NCBI GenBank assembly: GCA_964604705.1
Contig: CAZSAP010000001.1
Location: forward strand, 62,001 to 126,000
DNA length: 64,000 nt
Reading direction: 5' to 3'
DNA from: JAAXVQ01 sp964604705
GTDB taxonomy: Bacteria; Oederibacteriota; JAAXVQ01
Part shown: positions 9,767-19,019 of the stretch, piece after piece
Position numbering within the stretch: position 1 is the first letter of the stretch
How the letters are laid out: every line of letters starts with the position of its first letter
Notes under the pieces: generated by a model
What the model was told of the DNA's origin: nothing
Seen by the model: the letters and a program-made list of their open reading frames with translations, nothing else
The model's database searches: none
Made by a program: the position numbers and the translations under genes

Positions 9767-9795
9767 ATAATAATGCCGGTTAGTTTTTTTGTCAA
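9767..9795 (-). promoter_or_regulatory. Sigma-70-type promoter for the TPR/partner-switch operon
   Basis: On the minus strand there is a perfect -35 TTGACA (790-795), a 17-bp spacer and a -10 TATTAT (767-772, five of six consensus bases). Initiation about 7 bp downstream would leave a leader of roughly 35 nt before the ATG at 9726. The surrounding 9733-9890 is strongly AT-rich and holds no gene. Confidence 0.75.
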
Positions 9796-9890
9796 TTATT
9801 TTTAGGGTATTTTTTAAAAAAACTAAAAATAAAGTGTAAATAAAAATATGAAAAATCAAAAAAAATAAGGATAAAAGTGAAAAAGAATGG

Positions 9891-9963
9891 TGAGCCGGGA
9901 GAGGCTCGAACTCTCGACAGCCGCCTTAAAAGGGCGGTGCTCTACCAACTGAGCTACCGGCTC
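9891..9963 (-). tRNA. tRNA-Lys (anticodon TTT)
   Basis: Seventy-three nucleotides fold as a standard cloverleaf: acceptor GAGCCGG/CCGGCTC, D arm TAGCTCAGTTGGTAGAGC, anticodon stem CCGCC/GGCGG around loop CTTTTAA, and T arm with GTTCGAG. Discriminator A; CCA is encoded (9888-9890). It starts 18 bp after the purA stop, so it may be processed from the purA transcript. Confidence 0.97.
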
Positions 9964-9981
9964 GTTACAAGTGAATAAATT

Positions 9982-11265
9982 TTAAAAGAACGAATTAATC
10001 ATTATTGTTTGAGCGCGATCTTCCCCGATGGAGATGATCGATATTTTAGCTCCAACCAGTTCTTCAATTCGATCCAGATACTTTCGAGCATTTTTTGGAA
10101 ACTGCTCAATGCTCTTGGCTTGGGAAATATCTTCAGTCCAGCCTGGCATTTCTTCGTAAATAGGTTTAATGCTTTCAACATCTTCCAAGGCAGAAGGGAA
10201 AGAAGTTACCCGCTCGCCATTGATTAGATATTCTTTACAAATGTACAACTTGGGAATACCTGTCAGTACATCCAACTTGGTTAATGCCATTTGTTCGAAA
10301 TGATTTAACATCTGAGCGCGTTTAACAACTACGGCATCAAACCACCCACAGCGTCGTGGTCGACCTGTCGTGGCACCAAATTCACGCCCGCGTGTTCGTA
10401 AATCCTCTCCGCCGTCTTCAATTTCTGTTGGCAAAGGACCTGCGCCGACACGAGTCGTATATGCTTTTACAATGCCAAGGATTTTTTCAATTCGGGTCGG
10501 GCCCACCCCAGTGCCAGTAGCCGCGCCACCAGCAGTAGGATGAGAAGCAGTCACAAAAGGATACGTACCGAAATCAATGTCCAAAAACGTTCCTTGTGCG
10601 CCTTCAAAAAGAACTTTTTTCTTTTCATCCAACAACCGATTGATCAAGGAAACGGTATCCGTTACAAACGGCTTTAACCGCTGCCCTAAAGCAAAATACT
10701 CGGAGACTATATCATGACTTTTTAATTCTGTCATCGAATAATATTGCTTGAAGATAAAATTTTTCTCTTTTAGATTTGTCTCAACTCGTTTCTCGAGTCG
10801 GTCGGCATGCATAAGATCAACCATGCGAATACCGGAGCGGCCGAATTTGTCTCCATACGCTGGACCAATACCACGGTGGGTGGTATCGATCTTCCCTGAA
10901 CCACGTTTGGTCTCATTGGCTGTATCCATGGCACGATGATACGGAAAAATCACATGGGCCAATTCACTGATGCGGAAGTTGTCGCCGACTTCAATCCCCT
11001 GTGCGGTGAGTTGTTCAATTTCGGCAATCAACGCATTGGGGTCGATCACGACACCGTTCCCAATTACGCACAATTTACCCTTGTGCAATATGCCAGAAGG
11101 AATGAGATGCAGAACATGTTTTTTGCCTTCAATGACGACCGTGTGACCGGCGTTGTTTCCACCTTGGTAACGAACCACGGCATCGGCGTTCTCCGCCAGC
11201 AAATCAATGATTTTTCCTTTGCCTTCATCGCCCCATTGGGCGCCCACAATGACAACATTTGGCAT
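9982..11265 (-). CDS. purA: Adenylosuccinate synthetase
   Basis: First committed step from IMP to AMP: IMP, aspartate and GTP give adenylosuccinate. The 427-residue length is standard. The N-terminal GTP-binding loop GAQWGDEGKGKIIDLL includes the catalytic Asp. The family blocks QGGNNAGHTVV, THRGIGPAYGDK and TTGRPRRCGWFDAV are all present in order. The ATG follows AGAGGACTTTT. It is 21 bp downstream of serA in the long tig-to-purA run and just upstream of tRNA-Lys. Confidence 0.98.
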   Translation of the reverse strand: MPNVVIVGAQWGDEGKGKIIDLLAENADAVVRYQGGNNAGHTVVIEGKKHVLHLIPSGILHKGKLCVIGNGVVIDPNALIAEIEQLTAQGIEVGDNFRISELAHVIFPYHRAMDTANETKRGSGKIDTTHRGIGPAYGDKFGRSGIRMVDLMHADRLEKRVETNLKEKNFIFKQYYSMTELKSHDIVSEYFALGQRLKPFVTDTVSLINRLLDEKKKVLFEGAQGTFLDIDFGTYPFVTASHPTAGGAATGTGVGPTRIEKILGIVKAYTTRVGAGPLPTEIEDGGEDLRTRGREFGATTGRPRRCGWFDAVVVKRAQMLNHFEQMALTKLDVLTGIPKLYICKEYLINGERVTSFPSALEDVESIKPIYEEMPGWTEDISQAKSIEQFPKNARKYLDRIEELVGAKISIISIGEDRAQTIMINSFF

Positions 11266-11286
11266 AAAAGTCCTCTTAATTGAAGA

Positions 11287-12873
11287 TTAAAGTTTAACTA
11301 ACTTTATATCTTTGATTTTCGCAGTTTGCGATAGTTTGGCCAATAAGTCCGCTGGTACTTCGGCATCCAGATTCAAAATACTGACGGCATCCCCGCCTAA
11401 TGTTTTACGTCCCATATGCAAGGCGGCAATATTGATGTGGGCATCACCCAATACCGTTCCCATACGCCCAACAATTCCAGGTTCGTCGGTATGCGTGAAA
11501 ACCAGTAAAAATCCCTCGGGATTAAAATCGGTATGATAGCCAAACAGATTCACGACCCGCGGGTCACGTTTTTTTCCAATCAACGTTCCTACAACCTGGC
11601 GTACGGATTTATCGGTTTCAACTTCCACGGTGAAGGTGCTGGTGAAATCCTGCGTCTCCTTGGTGGAGGTTTCCATCACTTCGATGCCACGTTCCTTGGC
11701 CAATACGCGTGCATTGACAAAGTTGATGGAATCGGACAGCATCGAGGATAACAATCCTTTTACTGCGGAAATGGTTAAAATGTGGGTTGGAAATTCACTG
11801 ATTTCCCCAGCGTATTTTAACGTGACCTTTTTGACTTGCCCATCAAGGATTTGTGCTTGAAAACTTGCCAGGCGTTCAGCCAGGAGCAAATACGGGGACA
11901 TTTCTTTTAACAACTCTGAAGGAATCGACGGAATGTTGGCTGCATTGCGCACCATCCGCCCCTTAAGCACATCCAAAATTTGTTCGGCCATAACAATCGC
12001 CACGTTGACCTGTGCTTCTTCTGTGGAAGCGCCCAGGTGAGGTGTTACGACAATATTGGGCAAAGTTAAAAGGTCCATATCTTTTGGCGGTTCTTCTTCA
12101 AAAACATCCAACGCGGCGCCGGCGATTTTTCCGGATTTAAGTGCATCGCGCAAGTCCGCTTGCTTGATGATCCCTCCGCGCGCGCAATTAACAATGCGCA
12201 CCCCGGGTTTCATTTTGTCAAACTGAGCCTTGCCAATCAAGCCTTCGGTTTCTTTGGTTTTGGGCGTATGTACGGTTATAAAATCAGCCTGGGTTACAAT
12301 TTCATCCACGGTTGCCAGTTGGAGGTTCATTTTTTCGGCTTTATCCTGAGATACAAATGGATCGTACGCCAGGATTTTCATGCTGAACGCTTGCGCGCGT
12401 TTGGCCACTTCGGTTCCAATGCGCCCAAGTCCAATGACACCTAAGGTCTTACCGAACAATTCAGTACCCATGAATTTTTTACGATCCCACTTCCCTTGCT
12501 TCATAGAAGCGTCGGCCTGAGGAATGTTGCGCGCCATGGCCATGATCATTGAAAACGTATGCTCGGCGGTGGACATGGTGTTGCCATCGGGCGTATTCAT
12601 GACTATAATGCCGCGGCGAGTAGCTTCCGCAATGTCGACATTGTCCAAGCCCACGCCGGCGCGTCCCACGACTTTCAAGCGCTTGCCCGCTTCCAGGACT
12701 TCTTTTGTCACTTTGGAATCGCTGCGCACAATAAGCGCGTCGTAGTTCGGAATGATTTTTAAAAGTTCTTCAGCCGAAACTTTTTCTCGGGCATCCAACT
12801 CAACTTCTGAATCGGCTTTCAAAATCTGTTGCCCTTCAATCGCTAGATTGTCGCTTATCAATACCTTAAACAT
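11287..12873 (-). CDS. serA: D-3-phosphoglycerate dehydrogenase
   Basis: Oxidises 3-phosphoglycerate to 3-phosphohydroxypyruvate, the entry to serine synthesis. The 528 residues follow the long form of the enzyme: a substrate/NAD core with LGVIGLGRIGTEVAKRA, the catalytic Arg/Glu/His region (NCARGGIIKQADL and TPHLGASTEEAQ), an intervening ASB domain, and a C-terminal ACT domain (HTDEPGIVGRMGTVLGDAHI) that usually senses serine. The gene is 24 bp downstream of a class V aminotransferase gene, which may supply the next pathway step. Confidence 0.97.
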   Translation of the reverse strand: MFKVLISDNLAIEGQQILKADSEVELDAREKVSAEELLKIIPNYDALIVRSDSKVTKEVLEAGKRLKVVGRAGVGLDNVDIAEATRRGIIVMNTPDGNTMSTAEHTFSMIMAMARNIPQADASMKQGKWDRKKFMGTELFGKTLGVIGLGRIGTEVAKRAQAFSMKILAYDPFVSQDKAEKMNLQLATVDEIVTQADFITVHTPKTKETEGLIGKAQFDKMKPGVRIVNCARGGIIKQADLRDALKSGKIAGAALDVFEEEPPKDMDLLTLPNIVVTPHLGASTEEAQVNVAIVMAEQILDVLKGRMVRNAANIPSIPSELLKEMSPYLLLAERLASFQAQILDGQVKKVTLKYAGEISEFPTHILTISAVKGLLSSMLSDSINFVNARVLAKERGIEVMETSTKETQDFTSTFTVEVETDKSVRQVVGTLIGKKRDPRVVNLFGYHTDFNPEGFLLVFTHTDEPGIVGRMGTVLGDAHINIAALHMGRKTLGGDAVSILNLDAEVPADLLAKLSQTAKIKDIKLVKL

Positions 12874-12897
12874 GCGTCGTATCCCCCGTTCGTCGGA

Positions 12898-14049
12898 CTA
12901 TCGTCCAAACAAAACTTTTTCAGCCGCTGCTACACCTTGCCCGATTTGCAGCGAATAATTTTGCTCCAACAATGCGCGTTCAACAGCCGCAATGGTCGCT
13001 ACCACATCAAAATCATCAACATACCCTAGATGTCCAATTCGGAAAATTTTCCCTTTGGCTACGCCTTGACCGGTGGCCAAGGTGATGCCGTATACGTCGC
13101 GAACGGTCTTAAACAGCTTGCTGACATCTACACCTTCAGGAACATAAATGGCGGTTACCGCATTGCTGGCCTGCTGGGGTGCATAGAGCTTAAGTCCCAA
13201 AGCTTGGGCTGCAGCCCGGGTGGCTTGTGCCAAACGAGCATGTCGTTCCCAAACAGGTTCCAACCCCTCGGCTTCAATCAAACGAATCGCTTCCGCCAAT
13301 TGCATGATCAAAGAAATACTGGGTGTATAGGGTGTATCTGCCAAAGCTTCGGCTTTCATAGCCTTTTGAGCTTTCAACCAACTAAAATAGTATTTCGGAC
13401 ATTTCGAGACATTGACATATTCCCAAGCTTTAGCGGAAACCGAGACCAGACCTAAGCCCGGAGGAATCATTAAGCCTTTTTGTGAGCCGGCGACAACGAC
13501 ATCGGCCTTCCATTCATCGGTTTTCATGGGAATGGCACCCAATCCTGAAACCGCATCCACCACCAAGACCGCCTTTGTTTTGGCAACTATTTCGCCAATG
13601 GTCTTAATGTCGGTCTCAACGCCGGTGGATGTTTCGGAAAGGGTTGTAAACACGGCCTTGATCGTAGGATCCGCAGCCAAACGTTTCTGGATTTCAAGGG
13701 GATCAATGGTTGTGCCCCAAGTCACTTCGTAGTGTTCGCTTTGGATGCCGTAGGCTTTGGCAATATCGGTCCAGCGATTGCCGAAATTCCCGCAGGACGC
13801 AACCAGGATATGGTCGCCGGGTGAACATAGATTGACAATGGCGGATTCCATGGCGCCGGTACCTGCGGCAGGATAAAGCAAAATGTCATTTTCGGTCATG
13901 AATATGCGTTTCAAACCAGCCACGACATCCGTGAGAATGCGACGGAACTGAGGTGTGCGGTGATGCATAATTGGTTTTGCCGCTTCGGCTAAAACCGTTG
14001 GGGGTACTTCCGTGGGGCCCGGGGTCATTAAGCGTTTTTTATACAACAT
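12898..14049 (-). CDS. Class V PLP aminotransferase (serine-glyoxylate/alanine-glyoxylate type, possible SerC role)
   Basis: A 383-residue PLP enzyme beginning MLYKKRLMTPGPTEVPPTVL, the usual opening of the serine-pyruvate/alanine-glyoxylate (PucG-like) aminotransferases. The PLP-binding block VVDAVSGLGAIPM is followed by the Schiff-base lysine in VVAGSQKGLMIPPGLG. A C-terminal small domain ends with KGKIFRIGHLGYV. I chose the ATG at 14047-14049, which lies 9 nt from AAAGGAG, over an in-frame TTG touching that site. Adjacency to serA suggests it transaminates phosphohydroxypyruvate or interconverts serine and glyoxylate; this is inference from context. No classical SerC is in the window. Confidence 0.85.
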   Translation of the reverse strand: MLYKKRLMTPGPTEVPPTVLAEAAKPIMHHRTPQFRRILTDVVAGLKRIFMTENDILLYPAAGTGAMESAIVNLCSPGDHILVASCGNFGNRWTDIAKAYGIQSEHYEVTWGTTIDPLEIQKRLAADPTIKAVFTTLSETSTGVETDIKTIGEIVAKTKAVLVVDAVSGLGAIPMKTDEWKADVVVAGSQKGLMIPPGLGLVSVSAKAWEYVNVSKCPKYYFSWLKAQKAMKAEALADTPYTPSISLIMQLAEAIRLIEAEGLEPVWERHARLAQATRAAAQALGLKLYAPQQASNAVTAIYVPEGVDVSKLFKTVRDVYGITLATGQGVAKGKIFRIGHLGYVDDFDVVATIAAVERALLEQNYSLQIGQGVAAAEKVLFGR

Positions 14050-14063
14050 AGCGACCAACTCCT

Positions 14064-14687
14064 TTATAGATGATGGTGAGACACGGCGTCGCGAAGAGTA
14101 CGATTCAATTCAGCCATGCCTAGTCCAGTTTTGGCGGATACGGTAAGCAAAATCGGCTTTTTAACAGCTTCGGAAAAAGAAGCGGCGATTATTTTTTTCT
14201 GTTTTTCGATCTCAGACCGCGAGAGTTTATCACATTTATTTAGTACCAACAAGTAGAAATAGCCGAAATGTTGTGCCCATTCCCACATTTTTTTATCGTT
14301 TTCCTGGAGTGGCAAACGCGCGTCTAAAACATGCAAGACACAGGCGATGGTTGGACGGTCTTTCATGTACCCATCAACCAGTACACCCAGTTCCCTACGC
14401 TGCGCCAGTGACATTTGAGCATACCCAAATCCAGGCATATCTACCAACAAAACATCAGGCCAAAATTTGTAAAAATTCAATGAACGTGTACAGCCGGGTT
14501 GGCTGGATATACGTGCCGCATGCTTTTTGGTATCCCGGGTAATCATACCTGAAAGTCGATTAACAATGGACGATTTGCCCACATTGGAACGCCCTACCAT
14601 GACCAATTCCCGGATCTGAACATCCTGTTTGGGAATTTGATCAACCGTATAGGCGGTTACAAGCAGTTTTAAATCAGGGGTTCCCAT
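14064..14687 (-). CDS. engB: Ribosome biogenesis GTPase EngB (YsxC/YihA)
   Basis: A 207-residue TRAFAC-class GTPase needed for large-subunit assembly in characterised bacteria. All G motifs are visible: G1 GRSNVGKSS, G2 region around SSQPGCTRSLNFY, G3 DMPGFGYA, G4 NKCDK and G5 SAKTG. Size fits the family (195-210). It starts 3 bp after the lon stop with no strong ribosome site of its own, so it is probably translationally coupled to lon. The lon-engB adjacency is common across bacteria. Confidence 0.96.
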   Translation of the reverse strand: MGTPDLKLLVTAYTVDQIPKQDVQIRELVMVGRSNVGKSSIVNRLSGMITRDTKKHAARISSQPGCTRSLNFYKFWPDVLLVDMPGFGYAQMSLAQRRELGVLVDGYMKDRPTIACVLHVLDARLPLQENDKKMWEWAQHFGYFYLLVLNKCDKLSRSEIEKQKKIIAASFSEAVKKPILLTVSAKTGLGMAELNRTLRDAVSHHHL

Positions 14688-14690
14688 AAG

Positions 14691-17105
14691 CTAGGATGGT
14701 AGCGGAGTTGGCGAAATGGAATGGCCCGCTGGTACTTTCAAAGATTTTGAACGTTTCTTAGATTTGCCCGGCATGCTTTTCTTCACCAATGCGAGACGTA
14801 AGACTTCTTCCATTTCGTCGACAAGATGAATGGTCAGAGCTTTTTTAACTTCTTGAGGAAGATCTTCTAGATCTTTTCCGTTTTCACGAGGCAAAATAAC
14901 CGTAGTGATACCGGCGCGAACGGCCGCTAAAAGTTTTTCTTTAAGTCCACCAATGGCCAGCACTCGTCCACGCAGTGTTATCTCACCGGTCATGGCTACG
15001 GCCTTTTGTACGGGCGTAGAGGTTAACGCCGAAATAATCGCCGTCGCCATGGCGATGCCTGCCGAAGGACCATCTTTCGGAATGGCGCCTTCCGGTACAT
15101 GCACGTGAATGTCGGTCTGCGTGTAGAAATCAGAGGCGAGATTAAAATCACGGGCGTGTGAACGCGCATAACTGAGCGCAGCGTGGGCAGATTCCTTCAT
15201 AACGTCACCCAGTTTTCCAGTTAGCATCAACTGTCCTTTACCAGGCATCAATGTAACTTCAATGGCTAAAATTTCTCCACCCACTTCTGTCCACGCCAAT
15301 CCAGTGGAAACCCCGATCATATTGGTGCGTTCGCGTTTGCGACGAACGATTTTTTGGGGTCCTAAGAATTTTGAAAGATCGGTTTCAGACAAAGCGCGCG
15401 TTTTGCGGTTTTTGCGTTCGACCTTCAAGCGGGCGACCTTGCGCATAATGGCCGATATTTCGCGGTTCAAGTTGCGAACACCGGCTTCGGAAGTGTAGCC
15501 GGAAATTAATTTTTCGATAATTTTTTTAGGTACAATGACATCTTCGCGCGTTAATCCGTGCTCTTCCAATTGATGTGCAATCAGATAGCGGTCTGCAATT
15601 TGAATTTTTTCATCCAATGTGTAGCCGGGGATTTCGATAACCTCCATACGGTCACGCAGGGTTGGATGCAAATGATGAATCACATTGGCTGTGGCAATGA
15701 ACATAATCTCAGAAAGATCGAAATTAATGTCCAGATAATGATCGGCAAAGGTTGTGTTTTGCTCAGGATCCAGAACTTCCAACAAAGCAGCGGCTGGATC
15801 GCCCCTGAAATCAGATCCGATCTTATCGATTTCATCGAGCAAAATGACGGGATTACGACTCTTAGCCGTTTTCAACGCTTGGACAATGCGTCCAGGTAAG
15901 GCTCCAATGTAGGTGCGACGATGTCCTCGGATTTCGGCTTCGTCACGCACGCCACCCAAAGAGATGCGAACAAAATTACGATTCAACGCTTTGGCCACGG
16001 AACGCGCCAAGGATGTCTTCCCTACACCCGGAGGCCCTACCAAACATAATATTGGACCTTTCATTTTCGGAGCCAACTTACGCACCGATAAATATTCTAA
16101 AATACGATCCTTAACTTTTCTTAATCCGTAATGATCTTTATCCAAAACCTTCGCCGCATCACGGACATCCAGTTTTTCACGTGTCCGTATGTTCCAGGGT
16201 AAACTTAAAAGCCAATCCAAATAAGTGCGGATGACAGCGGCTTCGGGTGACATGGCCTGCATGCGTTCCAACCGGCCTAATTCTTTAAGTGCTTTATCAT
16301 GAGCTTCGGGGGCCATTTTAGCGGCCTTGATTTTCTGAGCCAATTCATCGGTTTCGCTTTCGTCATCTTTTTGTCCAAGCTCTTTGCGAATGGCCTTGAT
16401 TTGTTCATGCAGGTAGTACTCTTTTTGCGTACTTTCCATTTGTTTACGTACGCGTCCTTGAATACGACGTTCGATTTCTAAAATTTCAATCTCCGTTGAG
16501 AGTAAAGCCGACAACTGCTCAAGACGTGATGCCGGTTCCAATGCTTCCAATAAACGCTGCTTCTCTTCAACTTTAGAAGGCATATGCGACGAAATAATAT
16601 CCGCCAACCGACCTGGGTCTTCAATGGCCGAAAGCGCATTTACCGTATCGGACGTAATTTTTTTATTTAACCGTGAGTATTGTTCGAACAGTTCCATGAC
16701 ATTGCGCATCATGGCAATCAAGGTAGGGCCGGCTTGGTTTTTTTGAGAAATCGTTTCGTATTCTACGGTGAAAAATTTTTCTGTGGTTACGTAGTGCGTA
16801 ACTCGTACCCGTTCCAGTCCTTCGACTAAAACTTTAATGGTGTTGTCAGGAGCTTTCAATACCTGGAGGATTTGAGCACGTACACCAATGTCAAAAATAT
16901 CTTGCGGAGTAGGATCGTCCACCTGAGCTTGTTGCTGAGCCACCAAGATAATAATTTTATCTTTGAGCATGGCTTCTTCTAAAGCCAAAACCGATTTACC
17001 GCGTCCTACAAATAGCGGAACCAACATGTGCGGAAACACTACCATGTCACGCAAAGGCATAAGCGGAAGAATGGAGTTCGATCCGGACGTCTTTATGGTC
17101 GTCAT
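14691..17105 (-). CDS. lon: ATP-dependent protease La (Lon)
   Basis: Cytoplasmic AAA+ serine protease degrading misfolded and regulatory proteins. The 804 residues carry the N-terminal LON domain (ILPLMPLRDMVVFPHMLVPL), a coiled-coil linker, the AAA+ module with Walker A GPPGVGKTSLARS and Walker B VILLDEIDK, and the C-terminal protease domain with catalytic Ser in KDGPSAGIAMATA and Lys in GGLKEKLLAA. An in-frame ATG at 17196-17198 would overlap clpX and add residues unlike Lon. I take the ATG at 17103-17105, preceded by CGGAGAACGCC, 16 bp after the clpX stop. The C-terminal tail is rich in Lys, Ser and Pro. Confidence 0.97.
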   Translation of the reverse strand: MTTIKTSGSNSILPLMPLRDMVVFPHMLVPLFVGRGKSVLALEEAMLKDKIIILVAQQQAQVDDPTPQDIFDIGVRAQILQVLKAPDNTIKVLVEGLERVRVTHYVTTEKFFTVEYETISQKNQAGPTLIAMMRNVMELFEQYSRLNKKITSDTVNALSAIEDPGRLADIISSHMPSKVEEKQRLLEALEPASRLEQLSALLSTEIEILEIERRIQGRVRKQMESTQKEYYLHEQIKAIRKELGQKDDESETDELAQKIKAAKMAPEAHDKALKELGRLERMQAMSPEAAVIRTYLDWLLSLPWNIRTREKLDVRDAAKVLDKDHYGLRKVKDRILEYLSVRKLAPKMKGPILCLVGPPGVGKTSLARSVAKALNRNFVRISLGGVRDEAEIRGHRRTYIGALPGRIVQALKTAKSRNPVILLDEIDKIGSDFRGDPAAALLEVLDPEQNTTFADHYLDINFDLSEIMFIATANVIHHLHPTLRDRMEVIEIPGYTLDEKIQIADRYLIAHQLEEHGLTREDVIVPKKIIEKLISGYTSEAGVRNLNREISAIMRKVARLKVERKNRKTRALSETDLSKFLGPQKIVRRKRERTNMIGVSTGLAWTEVGGEILAIEVTLMPGKGQLMLTGKLGDVMKESAHAALSYARSHARDFNLASDFYTQTDIHVHVPEGAIPKDGPSAGIAMATAIISALTSTPVQKAVAMTGEITLRGRVLAIGGLKEKLLAAVRAGITTVILPRENGKDLEDLPQEVKKALTIHLVDEMEEVLRLALVKKSMPGKSKKRSKSLKVPAGHSISPTPLPS

Positions 17106-17121
17106 AGGCGTTCTCCGTATC

Positions 17122-18384
17122 TTAGGCCAACTTGGCCAAGGGTTCTTCTTCCCCGGTTTGTAGAATAAGCCGAGGACTGGCTTTGCGTTTAATGACATCA
17201 GGGGTAATGATGCATTCTTTCACATCGGTACGCCCCGGAAGTTCATACATAGGATCCAACATCACTTCTTCTAAAACCGCACGTAAACCACGGGCTCCGG
17301 TCTGACGTCGCAGGCTTTCAAGGGCGATTTCATGGTGTGATTCTTTGGTTAAGGTGAGTTTTACGCCTTCCATGGCGAAAAACTTCTGATATTGTTTCAC
17401 CAATGCATTTTTGGGCTCAGTAAGTATACGCACCAATGCGGGTTCGTCCAATTCATGCAATGCTGCTGCAACCGGAATACGTCCTATAAATTCGGGAATC
17501 ATACCGAATTTGATAAAATCCTCAGGTTGGACGTCGGCGAATAATTCACTGACGGAACGATTGCGGCGAACCGCGGTTTCGTCCGATTTGAAACCCAAGG
17601 TCTTTCGCCCGGTTCGATGTTGGATGATTTTTTCCAATCCTATAAAGGCGCCACCGCAAATAAAGAGAATGTTGGTAGTATCTACTTTGATGTATTCTTG
17701 TTGTGGATGTTTACGCCCACCTTTGGGCGGAACATTGGCGACCGTGCCTTCGATAATTTTCAGTAGTGCTTGTTGGACGCCTTCGCCGGATACGTCGCGG
17801 GTAATGGATGCGTTCTCGCTTTTGCGACCGATCTTATCAATTTCGTCAATGTAGATAATACCACGTTCGGCGGCCGCTACATCGTAATTGGCGTTTTGCA
17901 AGAGTTTGAGGATAATGTTTTCGACATCGTCTCCAACATATCCGGCTTCAGTCAAGGTTGTGGCATCGGCTATGGCAAATGGTACTTTCAACATACGCGC
18001 CAAGGTTTGAGCCAGTAATGTTTTCCCCGTACCCGTGGGCCCTAATAACAAGATGTTGCTTTTGGATAATTCAACATCATCCCCCAGAGGATCATGCAGA
18101 TAAAGGCGTTTATAGTGGTTATGTACCGCGACCGAAAGTACCCGTTTGGCCTTTTCTTGACCAATGACATATTGATCCAGGAAGCGATGTATATCCGCGG
18201 GCTTGGGTGGCTTGTCCAAAGGAGCGGCGGCGGTTTGTGGAAGTTCGCGCACCAAGGCCTCGTTTAAAACCAAAACACACTCATCGCAAATATAGCCGTT
18301 TTGCCCCTGGATCAGGCGCCGAACGGCTTGTGCGTCTTTGCCGCAAAACGAGCATTGTACGGACTTGGAGGCGTTACGAACCAC
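17122..18384 (-). CDS. clpX: ATP-dependent Clp protease ATP-binding subunit ClpX
   Basis: AAA+ unfoldase that feeds substrates to ClpP. The 420 residues start with the four-cysteine zinc domain (CSFCGK ... CDECV). The AAA+ core follows with Walker A GPTGTGKTLLAQ, Walker B IIYIDEIDKIGRK and sensor/pore segments such as EYIKVDTTNILFICGGAF. The ClpP-docking loop reads LGF in GRKTLGFKSD, the IGF-type tripeptide. Start is GTG at 18382-18384 with AAGGAG about 10 nt upstream. It lies 14 bp after clpP and 16 bp before lon, in the classic tig-clpP-clpX-lon order. Confidence 0.98.
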   Translation of the reverse strand: MVRNASKSVQCSFCGKDAQAVRRLIQGQNGYICDECVLVLNEALVRELPQTAAAPLDKPPKPADIHRFLDQYVIGQEKAKRVLSVAVHNHYKRLYLHDPLGDDVELSKSNILLLGPTGTGKTLLAQTLARMLKVPFAIADATTLTEAGYVGDDVENIILKLLQNANYDVAAAERGIIYIDEIDKIGRKSENASITRDVSGEGVQQALLKIIEGTVANVPPKGGRKHPQQEYIKVDTTNILFICGGAFIGLEKIIQHRTGRKTLGFKSDETAVRRNRSVSELFADVQPEDFIKFGMIPEFIGRIPVAAALHELDEPALVRILTEPKNALVKQYQKFFAMEGVKLTLTKESHHEIALESLRRQTGARGLRAVLEEVMLDPMYELPGRTDVKECIITPDVIKRKASPRLILQTGEEEPLAKLA

Positions 18385-18398
18385 GATTGAATGACTCC

Positions 18399-18980
18399 TT
18401 AGACTTTATTCACCATAACTTCATCAATGACGCCGTAGGCACGAGCTTCTTCCGCAGATAGGTAAAAATCCCGATCCGTGTCTTTCACGATCCGTTCGAC
18501 GGGCTGATGCGTATGGTTAGAAAGGATTTGGTTCATGATTTCACGAACTCGCATGATTTCTTTGGCTTGTATGTCAATATCCGGCATGGTTCCTGAAAAA
18601 CCAGCCGAACCTTGGTGCATCATAATGCGCGAGTTGGGCAGCGCATAACGCTTCCCCGGGGTACCGGCCGCCAACAAAACAGCAGCCATGGATGCTGCCA
18701 TACCCACACACAAAGTTGAAACCGGAGATTTAATAAACTGCATGGTATCATAAATGGCCAATCCGGAAGAAACCACACCTCCGGGGCTATTGATGTACAT
18801 GGAGATTTCTTTTTGTTCTTCACCTTCCAGAAACAGCAACTGGGCAATGATCAGATTGCTGACATCATCATTGATGGGCGTACCGAGAAAAATGATCCGT
18901 TCTTTAAGTAAGCGGGAATAAATATCGTAGGCACGTTCGCCACGTTGTGTCTGTTCAACAACCATAGGGATGAGCGACAT
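18399..18980 (-). CDS. clpP: ATP-dependent Clp protease proteolytic subunit ClpP
   Basis: Serine peptidase forming the tetradecameric chamber. With the start at MSLIPMVVEQ, the protein has 193 residues and the catalytic triad falls at S97 (GMAASMAA), H122 (IMMHQG) and D171 (DTDRDF), the same numbers used for the E. coli enzyme. A second in-frame ATG three codons upstream almost touches the ribosome site AAAGGAGG and is less likely. The oligomerisation handle MMHQGSAGFSGTMPDI is intact. It is followed 14 bp later by clpX. Confidence 0.98.
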   Translation of the reverse strand: MSLIPMVVEQTQRGERAYDIYSRLLKERIIFLGTPINDDVSNLIIAQLLFLEGEEQKEISMYINSPGGVVSSGLAIYDTMQFIKSPVSTLCVGMAASMAAVLLAAGTPGKRYALPNSRIMMHQGSAGFSGTMPDIDIQAKEIMRVREIMNQILSNHTHQPVERIVKDTDRDFYLSAEEARAYGVIDEVMVNKV

Positions 18981-19019
18981 AGAAACCATCCTCCTTTAGT
19001 ATATGTAGAGAAGTTTCGG

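Noticed and set aside
17106..17198. Extended N-terminus of Lon overlapping clpX
   Set aside because: The extra 31 residues do not resemble Lon, and a ribosome site precedes the internal ATG.
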